From Sphingomonas sp. HMP6 (GTDB lineage: Bacteria; Pseudomonadota; Alphaproteobacteria; Sphingomonadales; Sphingomonadaceae): a stretch of 64,000 bases of DNA. The stretch covers positions 991,501 to 1,055,500 of the forward strand of contig NZ_AP022672.1 of NCBI RefSeq assembly GCF_013374095.1. The letters are read 5' to 3'. The number at the start of each line of letters is the position of its first letter. Positions within the stretch are counted from its first letter, which is position 1. A program made the translations under genes and the position numbers. The notes below the pieces were generated by a model that did no database searches, was not told the origin of the DNA, and saw only the letters and a program-made list of their open reading frames with translations. Shown piece after piece: positions 21,581-31,771 of the stretch.

Positions 21581-21595
21581 GGGCTGCTGGGAAAC

Positions 21596-22705
21596 CTACC
21601 CATGCACATGCGTCGCCGACCAGGCACAGCGCCCGCCCCAGATCTCGTCCGACCCGGAGACCGTGCAACCGCGGTCGCCCGCGTCGATCTGGCCGATCGT
21701 GAAGACCGTCTCGCCCGCCGCTTCGAGCGCCGCCAGCACCGCTTCGACCCGGTCCGCGCTCACAACAGCGACCATCCCGATCCCGCAATTGAAGGTCCGC
21801 GCCATTTCCTCGGGCTCGATATTGCCCTGCGCTTGCAGGAACGCCATCAGCCGCGGCTGCGCCCAGGCATCGGCGTCGATCCGGGCGTGCGTGCCTTCGG
21901 GCAGCACGCGCGGAATGTTTTCGAGCAAGCCGCCCCCGGTGATATGCGCCAGCCCCTTGATCGCGCCGTCGGCGAGCAGCGGCAGCAGCGATTTCACGTA
22001 AATCCGCGTCGGCGCCATCAACGCATCGATCAGCAGCACGTCGGCATCGAACAACGCCGGGCGATCAAGCTTCCACCCCTTGTCCGCAGCGAGCCGCCTG
22101 ACCAGCGAGAAACCGTTCGAATGCACCCCCGACGAAGCGAGGCCGAGCACGACATCGCCCGCAGCAATCGCTTGCCCAGTCAGCACACGATCGCGCTCGA
22201 CCGCGCCGACGCAGAAGCCCGCCAGATCGTAATCGTCGGCGGCGTACATGCCCGGCATTTCCGCCGTCTCGCCGCCGATCAGCGCGCAGCCGGCTTGGCG
22301 GCAGCCCTCCGCAATCGAGGCGATCACGCGCTCGGCGACCGCCGGATCGATCTTCGCGGTGGCGTAATAATCCAGGAAAAACAGCGGTTCTGCACCCTGC
22401 ACGATCAGATCGTTGGCGCACATCGCGACCAGGTCGATCCCGACCCCATCATGCCGGTCGTGCTCGATCGCGAGTTTCAGCTTGGTGCCGACGCCGTCAT
22501 TCGCGGCGACCAGCAACGGATCGACGAAACCCGCCGCCTTCAAGTCGAAGAACCCGCCAAAGCCGCCAAGCTCGGCATCCGCGCCGGATCGCCGCGTTGA
22601 TTTCGCCAAGGGGCCGATCGCGCGGACCAGCGCGTTGCCTGCCGCTATCGAGACGCCCGCTTGCGCGTAGGTATAAGGCTCATCGCCGGGTTTCGTATCG
22701 CTCAT
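21596..22705 (-). CDS. purM: Phosphoribosylformylglycinamidine cyclo-ligase (AIR synthetase)
   Basis: PurM closes the imidazole ring to form AIR in purine synthesis. The 369-residue protein begins [20 protein letters not shown] and contains [58 protein letters not shown] and [19 protein letters not shown], the classic PurM signatures. It is divergent from the DUF2066 gene with a 62-bp gap. The purN-purM / DUF2066-hda arrangement is also familiar from pseudomonads. Confidence 0.97.
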   Translation of the reverse strand: MSDTKPGDEPYTYAQAGVSIAAGNALVRAIGPLAKSTRRSGADAELGGFGGFFDLKAAGFVDPLLVAANDGVGTKLKLAIEHDRHDGVGIDLVAMCANDLIVQGAEPLFFLDYYATAKIDPAVAERVIASIAEGCRQAGCALIGGETAEMPGMYAADDYDLAGFCVGAVERDRVLTGQAIAAGDVVLGLASSGVHSNGFSLVRRLAADKGWKLDRPALFDADVLLIDALMAPTRIYVKSLLPLLADGAIKGLAHITGGGLLENIPRVLPEGTHARIDADAWAQPRLMAFLQAQGNIEPEEMARTFNCGIGMVAVVSADRVEAVLAALEAAGETVFTIGQIDAGDRGCTVSGSDEIWGGRCAWSATHVHG

Positions 22706-22767
22706 GATCGTCGCCTAGCCATATCCTGCTTGGATTTCCACGCCTCCTTCGCCAAAAGGGCGCCGCA

Positions 22768-24039
22768 ATGCTAATCCGCCGCTTTTCCCGTGCTTTCGAA
22801 TTCGCCGCTGCGCTGGCGCTCGCTGCGACCGGCGGGCTCGTGATCGCGCAAGTCGATGATCCCGACCAGGGGCTCGCGCCGGCCGACAGTTCCGGCAGTT
22901 TCGAGGTCGGTGGGGTCGAGGTCGATGTCACCGGCAAATCGGCCGATGCCGCGCGCTATGCCGGATGGCGGATCGCGCAGCGCAAAGGCTGGGCGATGCT
23001 CGCGCAGCGGATGGGTGTCGCCGGAGGAACGCTGTCCGACGGCGCGCTCGACAGCATCGTGTCGGGAATCGTGGTCGAGAACGAACAGATCGGCCCGAAT
23101 CGGTATATCGCCCGCCTAGGTGTGCTGTTCAGTCGCGCGAAGGCGGGTGCAATCCTCGGCGTTCCCGTTGGCGCGACACGCTCGGCACCGATGCTGACGA
23201 TTCCGATCGAAGTCAGTGGCGGCAGCGCGACCGGGTTCGAGCGCAAGACCGCTTGGGCTGACGCGTGGACGCGCTATCGTACCGGCAACAGCGCGATCGA
23301 CTATGTCCGCGCAAGCGGCACCGGCGCGGACGGGATGTTGCTCAATTTCGGCCAGACTGCACGACCGGGACGCGGTTGGTGGCGCGTCGTGCTCGATCAA
23401 TATGGGGCGAATGACATCCTCGTGCCGAAGGTCACGCTGCGCCGCGAATGGCCCGGCGGGCCGATCATCGGCCTGTTCGAGGCACGGCATGGCCCCGACA
23501 ACCGGCTGCTCACACAATTCTCTTTGCGCGTCGATCGCGGTGATGCGCTGCCGGTGCTGCTCGACGCCGGGGTCAAACGGCTTGATGACGCCTATCAGGC
23601 GGCGTTGCGCTCGGGCATGCTGGCGGGTGATCCGAGCCTTACGTTCGTCCCACCGGTCGCGACGCCAACCCCGACCGAGACGCCGACCGGCGTAGTGCCG
23701 ATCGATCTCGGGATCGACGGTGCGCCGCCACCCCCTGGCGCGACAAGTTCGGTCGTGACGGTGCAAGTCGATACGCCAACCGCTTCCTCGGTCACCTCGA
23801 CCGAAAACGCCCTGAAAGTGGTGCCCGGCGTCCGTTCCGCGATCACCACCAGCCTCGCGATCGGCGGCGTGTCGGTGCTTCGCGTGGCGTTCGACGGCGA
23901 CCCGGCGGTTTTGCGCGCCGCACTGGAGGCGCGCGGGTGGAGCGTTGGGGCGAGCGGGTCGACGCTCCGGATCCGCCGCTCGGGCCCACCCAGCCAAAGC
24001 GGGCAGGCGCCGCCGCCCGCCGACAATTCAACCGGCTGA
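22768..24039 (+). CDS. Exported DUF2066-like protein of unknown function
   Basis: The 423-residue protein begins with a signal peptide (FEFAAALALAATGGLVIAQ). An N-terminal domain follows with VDVTGKSADAARYAGWRIAQRKGWAMLAQRM and IVVENEQIGPNRYIARLGVLFSR, which resembles DUF2066. A Pro/Thr linker is near 290-325. A C-terminal ~70-residue alpha/beta unit follows (VVTVQVDTPTASSVTSTENAL; VLRAALEARGWSV). The assignment leans on synteny: DUF2066 genes lie between purM and hda in pseudomonads. It directly precedes hdaA with a 1-bp gap. Confidence 0.75.
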   Translation: MLIRRFSRAFEFAAALALAATGGLVIAQVDDPDQGLAPADSSGSFEVGGVEVDVTGKSADAARYAGWRIAQRKGWAMLAQRMGVAGGTLSDGALDSIVSGIVVENEQIGPNRYIARLGVLFSRAKAGAILGVPVGATRSAPMLTIPIEVSGGSATGFERKTAWADAWTRYRTGNSAIDYVRASGTGADGMLLNFGQTARPGRGWWRVVLDQYGANDILVPKVTLRREWPGGPIIGLFEARHGPDNRLLTQFSLRVDRGDALPVLLDAGVKRLDDAYQAALRSGMLAGDPSLTFVPPVATPTPTETPTGVVPIDLGIDGAPPPPGATSSVVTVQVDTPTASSVTSTENALKVVPGVRSAITTSLAIGGVSVLRVAFDGDPAVLRAALEARGWSVGASGSTLRIRRSGPPSQSGQAPPPADNSTG

Positions 24040-24040
24040 C

Positions 24041-24682
24041 ATGGCGCAGCCAGCGCAAATGGCCCTCCCGTTCGATTGGCCCGCCGATCCGCGCGACGAC
24101 GAATTCCTGATCGGTCCGTCGAATGAGCGCGCCGTGCAGCAGCTCGAACGCTGGAGCACATGGCCGGTGATGGCGGTCGTGGTCACCGGCCCGCGCAAAT
24201 CGGGGCGCAGTTTACTCGCGCGGATTTTCGCCGCCAAGACCGGTGGCGGGCTGATCGACGATGCCGAACGGCAAAACGAGACGACGATCTTCCACGCGTG
24301 GAACCGCGCGCAGGAGGACCGCCGCCCGGTCGTGATCGTCGCAGACGCGCCGCCGCCGGAATGGACGATCAAGCTGCCCGATCTACGCTCGCGCCTGACC
24401 GCCAGCCCGATGGTACGAATCGGCGATCCCGACGAAGCGCTGATGCGCGCGATCTTCGAACGCCAGTTCCTGCGCCGCGGAATCGATGCCCGCGCGGACG
24501 TCATCCAATGGCTGGTGGTGCGGGTCGAACGGACGCATGTCGCGTTGCTCCGCGCGGTCGATCTGCTCGATCAGGCGGTGCTCGCACGCCACAAACGCTT
24601 GTCGATTCCGCTCGCGCGCGCCACATTGGAGGATGCCGGGCTGATCCCTGGTCGCGCCCCCGAATCGACGGAAACCACATGA
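24041..24682 (+). CDS. hdaA: HdaA, DnaA-related regulator of replication initiation
   Basis: The ATG at 24041 gives 213 residues. QMALPF at residues 6-11 is a beta-clamp-binding motif, the hallmark of Hda. An AAA+ domain follows, with a degenerate P-loop ([11 protein letters not shown], Arg in place of the usual Lys, as in Hda relatives), and [16 protein letters not shown] as the Walker B region. Clamp-bound Hda stimulates ATP hydrolysis by DnaA so origins do not refire. The stop codon overlaps the ppk1 start (ATGA), coupling replication control to polyphosphate kinase. Confidence 0.92.
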   Translation: MAQPAQMALPFDWPADPRDDEFLIGPSNERAVQQLERWSTWPVMAVVVTGPRKSGRSLLARIFAAKTGGGLIDDAERQNETTIFHAWNRAQEDRRPVVIVADAPPPEWTIKLPDLRSRLTASPMVRIGDPDEALMRAIFERQFLRRGIDARADVIQWLVVRVERTHVALLRAVDLLDQAVLARHKRLSIPLARATLEDAGLIPGRAPESTETT

Positions 24683-26856
24683 CCCGCCCCGCCCATCTCG
24701 CGAGTATGGACATCGATGACGACCCGTTCGCGGGCAGCGAGGGGAGCGATCGCTATTTCAATCGCGAGCTGTCCTGGCTCGCCTTCAACCGCCGTGTGCT
24801 GGAGGAAGCGTGCAACACCGCGCATCCGTTGCTGGAACGCGTGCGCTTCCTGTCGATCTCTGGGTCGAACCTCGATGAATTCTTCATGGTTCGTGTGGCG
24901 GGCTTGAAGGGCCAGCAATTGCAGGACGTCGCGCGGCTGTCGAGCGATGGTCTCACATCCGGCCAGCAACTCGCGGCGATCGTGGCGGAAGCAGACGCGC
25001 TGGTGACGAGCCAGCGCGATGTGTGGCGCGACCTGCGCCGGCAGCTCGCAGAGACGGGCATCGCCGTGCTCAGTTCGCGCACGATCGACGAGGCTTTGTC
25101 ACCGGAAGACCTCCACTGGCTCGAAACGCAATTTCGGGAACAGATCTTCCCGATCCTGACGCCGCAAGCGCTCGATCCGGCACACCCGTTTCCGTTCATG
25201 CCCAACAAGGGTCTGGCGGTGATGTTCGACCTCGTGCGCATGTCGGACGATCAACCGATCCGCGAGCTCGTCATGCTGCCGGCGCAAATGCCGCGCTTCG
25301 TGCGCTTGCCTGGCGAAAAGGCACGCTACGTCGCGGTCGAATCGCTGGTGAAGCGCTTCGCCTCGCTTGTCTTCCCCGGCTACCGCGTCGTCGGGGCGGC
25401 GGAGTTCCGCGTGCTGCGCGACAGCGATATCGAGATCGAAGAAGAAGCCGAGGATCTCGTCCGCTACTTCGCCAACGCGATTAAACGTCGTCGCCGCGGT
25501 CGCGTGATCCGTCTCGAACTCGAAAGCGGGATGCCACAGGTCCTCGGCGCCGTGCTGCGCGGCGAGCTTGGCGGATCGGACTGCTTCGTTACGGAGAGCG
25601 GCGCGTTCCTGGGCGTCGGCGATCTAGAGGCGATCGTCGATGAAGATCGCCCCGATTTGAAGTTCACCCCCTTCTCGCCGCGTTTCCCCGAGCGCATCCG
25701 CGAATATGGCGGGGATTGCTTCGCCGCGATCAGCGCCAAGGACATCGTCGTCCACCACCCGTACGAGACGTTCGACGTGGTGCTCGCTTTTCTTAAGCAA
25801 GCCGCTGCTGACCCCGATGTCGTCGCGATCAAGCAGACGCTGTACCGCGCGGGCAAGCAGCCCGCCGTCATCAACGCACTGATCGCCGCCGCCGAGGCCG
25901 GAAAATCGGTCACCGCCGTGGTCGAGTTGAAGGCACGGTTCGATGAGGAGCAGAACCTGCTCTGGGCTGCCTCGCTCGAGCGCGCGGGGGTGCAAGTAGT
26001 GTACGGCTTCATCGACTGGAAGACCCACGCCAAGGTCTCGATGGTCGTGCGGCGCGAGGCCGGGCAGTATCGCACCTACTGCCATTTCGGCACGGGCAAT
26101 TATCACCCGATCACCGCCAAAGTTTATACCGACATCAGCTTCTTCACCGCCGATCCGCGGCTGGGGCGCGATGCCGCGCAGATGTTCAATTATATCACCG
26201 GCTATGTCGAGCCAGAGAATATGGCGCTGATCAGCCTCAGCCCCCGTGATCTGCGCCCACGCCTGATGCGGCTGATCGACGGCGAAATCGCCAATGCGCG
26301 CGCGGGCAAACCCGGCGCGATCTGGGCCAAGATGAACTCGGTGGTCGATCCGGCCGTGATCGACAAATTGTACGAGGCAAGCGGGGCGGGCGTTCAGATC
26401 GACCTCGTGATTCGCGGCATTTGCTGCCTTAAGCCCGGCGTGCCGGGCCTGTCCGAGAACATCCGCGTCAAATCGGTGATCGGCCGTTTTCTGGAGCACA
26501 GCCGGATTTGGTGCTTCGGCAATGGCAAGGCGCTGCCCAATGCCGAGGCGAAGGTGTTCATTTCCTCAGCCGATTGGATGCAGCGTAATTTCGACCGGCG
26601 AATCGAATATATGCTGCCGATCGAAAACAAGACCGTCCACCAGCAGATTCTCGACCAGGTGATGGTCGCCAATCTCATCGACAATGAACAAAGCTGGGAT
26701 TTGCAGGCGGATGGATCCTATATCCGCGTCGAGCCCGGCGACCGGCCGTTCAACCTGCACCGCTATTTCATGACCAACCCGTCGCTGTCGGGGCGTGGCG
26801 CCTCGCTCGCGGTCAGCGGATCGGTCCCGAAACTTTCGCTGCGTCACCGGCGTTGA
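24679..26856 (+). CDS. ppk1: Polyphosphate kinase 1
   Basis: PPK1 polymerises the terminal phosphate of ATP into long-chain polyphosphate. The ATG at 24679 overlaps the hdaA stop and gives 725 residues. Characteristic stretches are [20 protein letters not shown] (N-domain), [30 protein letters not shown], and the histidine motifs [10 protein letters not shown] and [13 protein letters not shown] that hold the phosphorylated and catalytic histidines. It is followed by ppx 7 bp downstream. Confidence 0.97.
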   Translation: MTRPAHLASMDIDDDPFAGSEGSDRYFNRELSWLAFNRRVLEEACNTAHPLLERVRFLSISGSNLDEFFMVRVAGLKGQQLQDVARLSSDGLTSGQQLAAIVAEADALVTSQRDVWRDLRRQLAETGIAVLSSRTIDEALSPEDLHWLETQFREQIFPILTPQALDPAHPFPFMPNKGLAVMFDLVRMSDDQPIRELVMLPAQMPRFVRLPGEKARYVAVESLVKRFASLVFPGYRVVGAAEFRVLRDSDIEIEEEAEDLVRYFANAIKRRRRGRVIRLELESGMPQVLGAVLRGELGGSDCFVTESGAFLGVGDLEAIVDEDRPDLKFTPFSPRFPERIREYGGDCFAAISAKDIVVHHPYETFDVVLAFLKQAAADPDVVAIKQTLYRAGKQPAVINALIAAAEAGKSVTAVVELKARFDEEQNLLWAASLERAGVQVVYGFIDWKTHAKVSMVVRREAGQYRTYCHFGTGNYHPITAKVYTDISFFTADPRLGRDAAQMFNYITGYVEPENMALISLSPRDLRPRLMRLIDGEIANARAGKPGAIWAKMNSVVDPAVIDKLYEASGAGVQIDLVIRGICCLKPGVPGLSENIRVKSVIGRFLEHSRIWCFGNGKALPNAEAKVFISSADWMQRNFDRRIEYMLPIENKTVHQQILDQVMVANLIDNEQSWDLQADGSYIRVEPGDRPFNLHRYFMTNPSLSGRGASLAVSGSVPKLSLRHRR

Positions 26857-26863
26857 TCGCCTG

Positions 26864-28360
26864 ATGGCGACGCTCCTGTTCCGCAAGCCCAAGTCCGAGA
26901 CGGTGGTAGAGCCGCGCACCGGCATCATCGATATTGGCTCGAACTCGATTCGCTTGGTTGTCTATCAGGGGCCGGAGCGGCTGCCGGCGATCCTTTTTAA
27001 CGAGAAGGTGATGGCCGGGCTGGGCCGCGGGCTTGCCGAGACCGGGGCGATTGCCGCCTCCGCGCTCGACGTTGCGGCCGACGCGCTCGCGCGCTTCGCT
27101 GCGGTCGCGCGCGAGATGGAGGTGAACCGCCTTCGCACCGTCGCCACCGCCGCGGTGCGCGACGCCTCGAACGGCAAGGTGTTGCTCAACACCGCGCGCG
27201 ACCTCGCGCTTGAGGTCGAATTGCTCTCGGGCGAGGAGGAGGCGACCGCTGCCGGCTACGGCGTGCTTTCGGCTATTCCGCTGGCGGATGGCATCGTCGG
27301 CGATCTCGGTGGCGGCAGCCTTGAGCTGATCCGGGTTCATGGCGGCAAGGTGCACGAGCGCGTGTCTTTTCCGCTCGGCGTGCTGCGGATTGCGGCTCTG
27401 CGCGCGAAGGGGCAGGGCGCGCTTCAACGCTATGTCGCGAAGGCGCTGCAGGAGGCCGGCTGGTTGCATAAGGGCCATGGGCTTCCGCTGTATCTGGTCG
27501 GCGGCTCCTGGCGCACGCTCGCGCGGCTCGACATGCATCTCGGGCAATATCCGCTGCCGGTGATCCACCAATATTCCATGTCGGCAGAGGCGATCGCGCG
27601 GATGGGGCGCACGATCAGCCACGTCAACAAGAGCTGGCTGCGCGCGATTCCCGGCCTGTCGGCGGCACGATCGGCCAACCTCGGCGACGCCACCGCGCTG
27701 CTCACGGTGTTGCTCAAGCATCTCGGCAGCGAGACCACGATCGTCTCCGCCTTCGGCCTGCGCGAGGGGTTGCTCTACGGCGCGCTTGATCCGGCGGTGC
27801 GCGCGCAGGACCCGCTGATCGTCGCGGCGCGCGACGAGGGCCGGCGCCACGGGCGCTTTGCCGAGCATGGCGATCTGCTCGACCGCTGGATCGCGCCGCT
27901 GTTCACGCGCGATGAGCCCGAGATGGCGCGGCTCCGGCTCGCGGCCTGCCTGCTTGCCGATGTCGGCTGGCGCGCCAATCCCGAATTCCGTGCCGAACGC
28001 GGGGTTGAGGTCGCACTCCACGGCAATTGGGTCGCGATCGATGCGCGCGGCCGCGCGCTGGTCGCGCAGGCGCTCTACACCAGCCTTGGCGGCGGGACCG
28101 AAACGCCCGCTCCGATCGGCGTACTCGCCAGCCCGGCCGACCTGAAGCGCGCGGTTCAGTGGGGCCTCGCGATGCGGTTGGGGCAACGGATGAGCGGGGG
28201 TCTCGCCGGGCCGCTGCAACGCACGTCGATCGCCGATGACGGCGCGACGCTCACACTGCACGTCGCGCCCTCCGACCGTGCGCTGTACAGCGAAACCGTC
28301 GAACGCCGCCACGCCTCGCTGGCGACCGCGCTCGGGCGTAAAGCACTGATCACCGACTAG
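26864..28360 (+). CDS. ppx: Exopolyphosphatase / Ppx-GppA phosphatase
   Basis: The ATG at 26864 gives 498 residues. The actin-like phosphatase fold shows in GIIDIGSNSIRLVVYQG (phosphate 1) and GIVGDLGGGSLELIRV (phosphate 2); RLRTVATAAVRDASNG is the usual intervening motif. A C-terminal HD-like helical region follows (RHGRFAEHGDLLDRWIAPLF). The enzyme trims polyphosphate and may also act on pppGpp. It directly follows ppk1, so synthesis and breakdown share a transcript. Confidence 0.95.
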   Translation: MATLLFRKPKSETVVEPRTGIIDIGSNSIRLVVYQGPERLPAILFNEKVMAGLGRGLAETGAIAASALDVAADALARFAAVAREMEVNRLRTVATAAVRDASNGKVLLNTARDLALEVELLSGEEEATAAGYGVLSAIPLADGIVGDLGGGSLELIRVHGGKVHERVSFPLGVLRIAALRAKGQGALQRYVAKALQEAGWLHKGHGLPLYLVGGSWRTLARLDMHLGQYPLPVIHQYSMSAEAIARMGRTISHVNKSWLRAIPGLSAARSANLGDATALLTVLLKHLGSETTIVSAFGLREGLLYGALDPAVRAQDPLIVAARDEGRRHGRFAEHGDLLDRWIAPLFTRDEPEMARLRLAACLLADVGWRANPEFRAERGVEVALHGNWVAIDARGRALVAQALYTSLGGGTETPAPIGVLASPADLKRAVQWGLAMRLGQRMSGGLAGPLQRTSIADDGATLTLHVAPSDRALYSETVERRHASLATALGRKALITD

Positions 28361-28361
28361 G

Positions 28362-28619
28362 ATGGCGCGGAAAGTCTATCTCACCGCCACATTGCCCGAC
28401 GGTTATGTCAAGACGATCGGCCCGACCACGACGGCCTTCACGCATTACTGGCGGATCCTCGCCAGCCTCGAAAACGGCAAGACCGAAGTGTTTTGGGGGC
28501 ACACCAAATCGCTGGCCGAAGCCAAGCGGAAACGCGCGGCCGCGATCGAGGCCGCTGCGAGTCGCGGATGGAAAAGCTATGTCTTCGAGATGGTCGAAAT
28601 CACCCGCACCGACGCATAG
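28362..28619 (+). CDS. Small conserved hypothetical, 85 aa
   Basis: The ATG lies one base after the ppx stop. The basic product begins MARKVYLTATLPDGYVKTIG, has an aromatic centre (AFTHYWRIL, TEVFWGHTKSLAEAKRKR) and a short helical second half. It has no signal peptide. Codon use matches ppx, and the tight spacing argues that it is real and co-translated. Function unknown. It converges on rnd with a 3-bp gap. Confidence 0.65.
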   Translation: MARKVYLTATLPDGYVKTIGPTTTAFTHYWRILASLENGKTEVFWGHTKSLAEAKRKRAAAIEAAASRGWKSYVFEMVEITRTDA

Positions 28620-28622
28620 CGC

Positions 28623-29798
28623 TTAGGTCACGTCCTCGGTCCGCGTCATCTTGAGCTTGCCGTTCACCACCGCGAACGCCAGACGCCCCTCGACCAGATC
28701 GAGCGCATCGCAGCCGAACTGCTCGAAGCGCCACCCCTCCAGGATCGACAAACCGCTGCGCTGCCCCGCCGCCAGCGCATCGATATCGTCGGCACGCGCC
28801 AGCAACCGCGCCGCCACGTCGATTTCCTTCGAGCGGATCTTGAGCAGCAGCTTCAGCAGATCGGCGACCAGCGCACCATCCTTGCCCATGCCGGGCTTGC
28901 GATCATCGCGCGACGGCATTTCGTCTGCGGTCATTGGCGTCGCAGCCTCGAGCGCCTGCATCAGCCGCGCGCCGATGTCGTTCTGCGCCCAGGTCGCCGA
29001 CAGACCGCGCACCTTGGCAAGATCGGCCTGTCGTTTCGGGGCGTGCCCCGCCAGATCGGCGATTGTCTCGTCCTTGACGATCCGCCCGCGCGGAAGATCC
29101 TTGCCGCGCGCCTCGATCTCACGCCACCGTGCCAGCGCCTTCAGGCGGCCGAGCACTTCGGGCTTGCGGCTCGGCACCTTGATTCGCCGCCACGCTTCCT
29201 CGGGATCGTTGGCGTAGTTTTTCGGGTCGCCCAGCCGCTCCATTTCCTGGTCGAGCCACGCGCCGCGCCCGGTGCGGCGCAATTTCTCCAGCATCCGCGG
29301 GAAAATCTCCGCCAGATGCGTCACGTCGCCGATCGCATATTCGATCTGCCGCGCGTCGAGCGGCCGCCTAGACCAATCGGTAAAGCGCGCACCCTTGTCG
29401 ATCGTGAAGCCGAGATAGGCATCGACCAGATTGGAATAGCCGACCTGTTCGCCTTGCCCGAGTGCCATTGCCGCGATCTGGGTGTCGAACAAAGGGTGCG
29501 GCGTGGTGCCGGTCAAATTGTAGACGATCTCAAGGTCCTGCCCACCGGCGTGGAAGACCTTGAGCACGTCCTCATTGTTGACGAGCAATTGCAGGAGCGG
29601 ACTCATGTCGAGTCCCGGCGCGAGCGGATCGATCGCCGCTGCCTCGTTCACATCGGCGATCTGGATCAGGCAGAGTTCCGGCCAGAACGTGTTCTCGCGC
29701 ATGAACTCGGTGTCGACGCAGACGAAATCGGCCTGGGACAAGCGCGTACACAGATTGGCAAGCGTGGCGCTGTCGGTGATGAGGGGGTGGATGTGCAT
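28623..29798 (-). CDS. rnd: Ribonuclease D
   Basis: A 3'-5' exoribonuclease that trims tRNA precursors. I take the ATG at 29798 (391 residues, MHIHPLITDSATL); the open frame extends upstream into aspS-antisense sequence. DEDDy residues are seen in CVDTEFMRENTFWP, VFHAGGQDLEIVYN and YAIGDVTHLAEIFP. HRDC-like helical regions follow (RLKALARWREIEARGKDLPRGRI). It is divergent from aspS across 84 bp. Confidence 0.95.
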   Translation of the reverse strand: MHIHPLITDSATLANLCTRLSQADFVCVDTEFMRENTFWPELCLIQIADVNEAAAIDPLAPGLDMSPLLQLLVNNEDVLKVFHAGGQDLEIVYNLTGTTPHPLFDTQIAAMALGQGEQVGYSNLVDAYLGFTIDKGARFTDWSRRPLDARQIEYAIGDVTHLAEIFPRMLEKLRRTGRGAWLDQEMERLGDPKNYANDPEEAWRRIKVPSRKPEVLGRLKALARWREIEARGKDLPRGRIVKDETIADLAGHAPKRQADLAKVRGLSATWAQNDIGARLMQALEAATPMTADEMPSRDDRKPGMGKDGALVADLLKLLLKIRSKEIDVAARLLARADDIDALAAGQRSGLSILEGWRFEQFGCDALDLVEGRLAFAVVNGKLKMTRTEDVT

Positions 29799-29882
29799 CT
29801 CGACCCCATAGCGAGGGTCGCGCGGGTTGACAAAGGCGGATGAGGGAGGGAAGCGGACGGCCACATTTTCCCGAGAAAAACC

Positions 29883-31661
29883 ATGCACACCTATCGCACC
29901 CACACCTGCGCACAGCTCCGCGCCGCCGATGTCGGCACCTCGGTGAAGCTCAGCGGCTGGATTCACCGCAAGCGCGACCACGGCAATTTGCTGTTTGTCG
30001 ATTTGCGCGATCATTACGGCATCACCCAGATCGTCACCGACAGCGATAGCCCGACGCACGCGGTGCTCGACAAGCTTCGCGCCGAGTCGGTCGTGACGAT
30101 CACCGGCGATGTCGTGGCGCGCTCAGCCGAGACGGTGAACGCGAACCTGCCGTCGGGCGAGATCGAAATCCGTGCGCGCGACGTGGTGGTGCAATCGGCG
30201 GCGAACGAATTGCCGATGCCGGTGTTCGGCGAGCAGGAATATCCCGAGGATATCCGCCTGCGCTATCGCTTCCTCGATTTGCGACGCGAGCGGCTCCACG
30301 CCAACATCCTGCTGCGCTCGAACGTCATTTCGTCGCTGCGCCAGCGCATGATCGGGCAGGGCTTCACCGAATTCCAGACCCCGATCCTCACCGCAAGCAG
30401 CCCCGAGGGCGCGCGCGATTACCTGGTGCCGAGCCGCGTCCACCCCGGCAAATTCTACGCGCTTCCGCAGGCGCCGCAGATGTTCAAGCAATTGCTGATG
30501 GTCGCTGGCTTCGACCGCTATTTCCAGATTGCGCCGTGCTTCCGCGACGAAGACGCGCGCGCTGACCGCAGCCCAGGTGAATTCTACCAGCTCGATTTCG
30601 AAATGAGCTTCGTCACACAAGATGATGTTTTTGCGGCGATCGAGCCGGTCCTTCACGGCGTGTTCGAGGAATTCGCGAATTGGCAGGGCAAGGGCCGCAC
30701 GGTCTCGGCGCTGCCGTTCAAGCGCATCCCCTACCGCGAATCGATGCTGAAATACGGCAACGACAAGCCCGATCTGCGCAACCCGATCCTGATCACCGAC
30801 GTGTCCGAGCATTTCAAAGGCTCGGGCTTCGGCCGTTTCGCGTCGATGGTCGAGGGCGGCGATGTCGTTCGCGCGATCCCGGCACCCGGCACGCATGAGA
30901 AGAGCCGCAAGTTCTTCGACGAGATGAACTCCTGGGCTCAAAGCGAGGGCTTCCCCGGTCTGGGCTATGCCACGCAAAAGGACGGCGTGTTCGGCGGCCC
31001 GATCGCCAACAATCACGGTCAGGAAGGGATGCAGGCGATCGCCGCTGCACTCGGCATCGGCCCGAATGACGGCATCTTCTTCTCGGCGGGCAAGGCAGCG
31101 CAGGCGGCCAAGCTCGCAGGGCTAGCGCGCACGCGCGTCGCGGATCAGCTCGGCCTGATCGACGACAAACGCTTTGAGTTCTGCTGGATCGTCGACTTCC
31201 CGATGTTCGAATATGACGAGGACGCGAAGAAGGTCGATTTCAGCCACAATCCCTTCAGCATGCCGCAGGGCGAAATGCATGCGCTGGAGACGATGGACCC
31301 GCTCGACATCCTGGCGTTCCAGTACGACATCGTCTGCAACGGCATCGAATTGTCGTCGGGCGCGATCCGCAACCACAAGCCCGAGATCATGTACAAAGCG
31401 TTCGAGATCGCGGGCTACACCCAGGCCGATGTCGATCGTGATTTCGCCGGCATGATCAACGCCTTTAAATGCGGCGCCCCGCCGCACGGTGGCTCTGCCC
31501 CCGGCGTCGACCGGATCGTCATGCTGCTGGCGGACGAACCCAACATCCGCGAGGTCATAACCTTCCCGATGACGCAAAAGGCCGAGGATCTGATGATGGG
31601 TGCGCCCAACTTCGCGACGCCCAAGCAGTTGAAGGAGCTTAACATCAAGGTGGTCGGCTGA
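29883..31661 (+). CDS. aspS: Aspartyl-tRNA synthetase
   Basis: A class II synthetase of 592 residues, the bacterial length. It has an OB-fold anticodon domain ([26 protein letters not shown]), class II motif 2 ([26 protein letters not shown]), a bacterial GAD insertion in the middle, and motif 3 ([14 protein letters not shown]). Whether it is discriminating or also charges tRNA-Asn cannot be told from the sequence alone. A pair of palindromic repeats separates it from ppk2. Confidence 0.98.
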   Translation: MHTYRTHTCAQLRAADVGTSVKLSGWIHRKRDHGNLLFVDLRDHYGITQIVTDSDSPTHAVLDKLRAESVVTITGDVVARSAETVNANLPSGEIEIRARDVVVQSAANELPMPVFGEQEYPEDIRLRYRFLDLRRERLHANILLRSNVISSLRQRMIGQGFTEFQTPILTASSPEGARDYLVPSRVHPGKFYALPQAPQMFKQLLMVAGFDRYFQIAPCFRDEDARADRSPGEFYQLDFEMSFVTQDDVFAAIEPVLHGVFEEFANWQGKGRTVSALPFKRIPYRESMLKYGNDKPDLRNPILITDVSEHFKGSGFGRFASMVEGGDVVRAIPAPGTHEKSRKFFDEMNSWAQSEGFPGLGYATQKDGVFGGPIANNHGQEGMQAIAAALGIGPNDGIFFSAGKAAQAAKLAGLARTRVADQLGLIDDKRFEFCWIVDFPMFEYDEDAKKVDFSHNPFSMPQGEMHALETMDPLDILAFQYDIVCNGIELSSGAIRNHKPEIMYKAFEIAGYTQADVDRDFAGMINAFKCGAPPHGGSAPGVDRIVMLLADEPNIREVITFPMTQKAEDLMMGAPNFATPKQLKELNIKVVG

Positions 31662-31667
31662 ATCTCT

Positions 31668-31768
31668 CCCCTCCCGCTTGCGGGAGGGGCTGGGGGAGGG
31701 CATGTCTGAGCGATGCCGAACTTTGCGTTTACAGCCCCTCCCCTAACCCCTCCCGCAAGCGGGAGGGG
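31668..31768. repeat. Two inverted family-A palindromic repeats (aspS-ppk2)
   Basis: Two 22-bp perfect palindromes, CCCCTCCCGC-TT-GCGGGAGGGG at 31668-31689 and its counterpart with central AA at 31747-31768, are arranged head to head with shared flanks (CTGGGGGAGGG versus CCCCTCCCCTAA). About 57 nt separate the palindromes. The right arm GGGAGGGG at 31761-31768 lies 3 bases before the ppk2 TTG. Confidence 0.9.
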
Positions 31769-31771
31769 AAA

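Noticed and set aside
24183..24215. Arg-for-Lys change in the HdaA P-loop as a defect
   Set aside because: As I recall, the E. coli Hda P-loop also has Arg at this position, so it is a family trait rather than a mutation.
26813..28312. 499-codon minus-strand frame opposite ppx
   Set aside because: Antisense to an unmistakable Ppx; repetitive charged composition and no domain.
31668..31768. CRISPR-like array
   Set aside because: Only two inverted palindromes, not direct repeats with regular spacers, and no cas genes; the window contains no CRISPR array that I can see.
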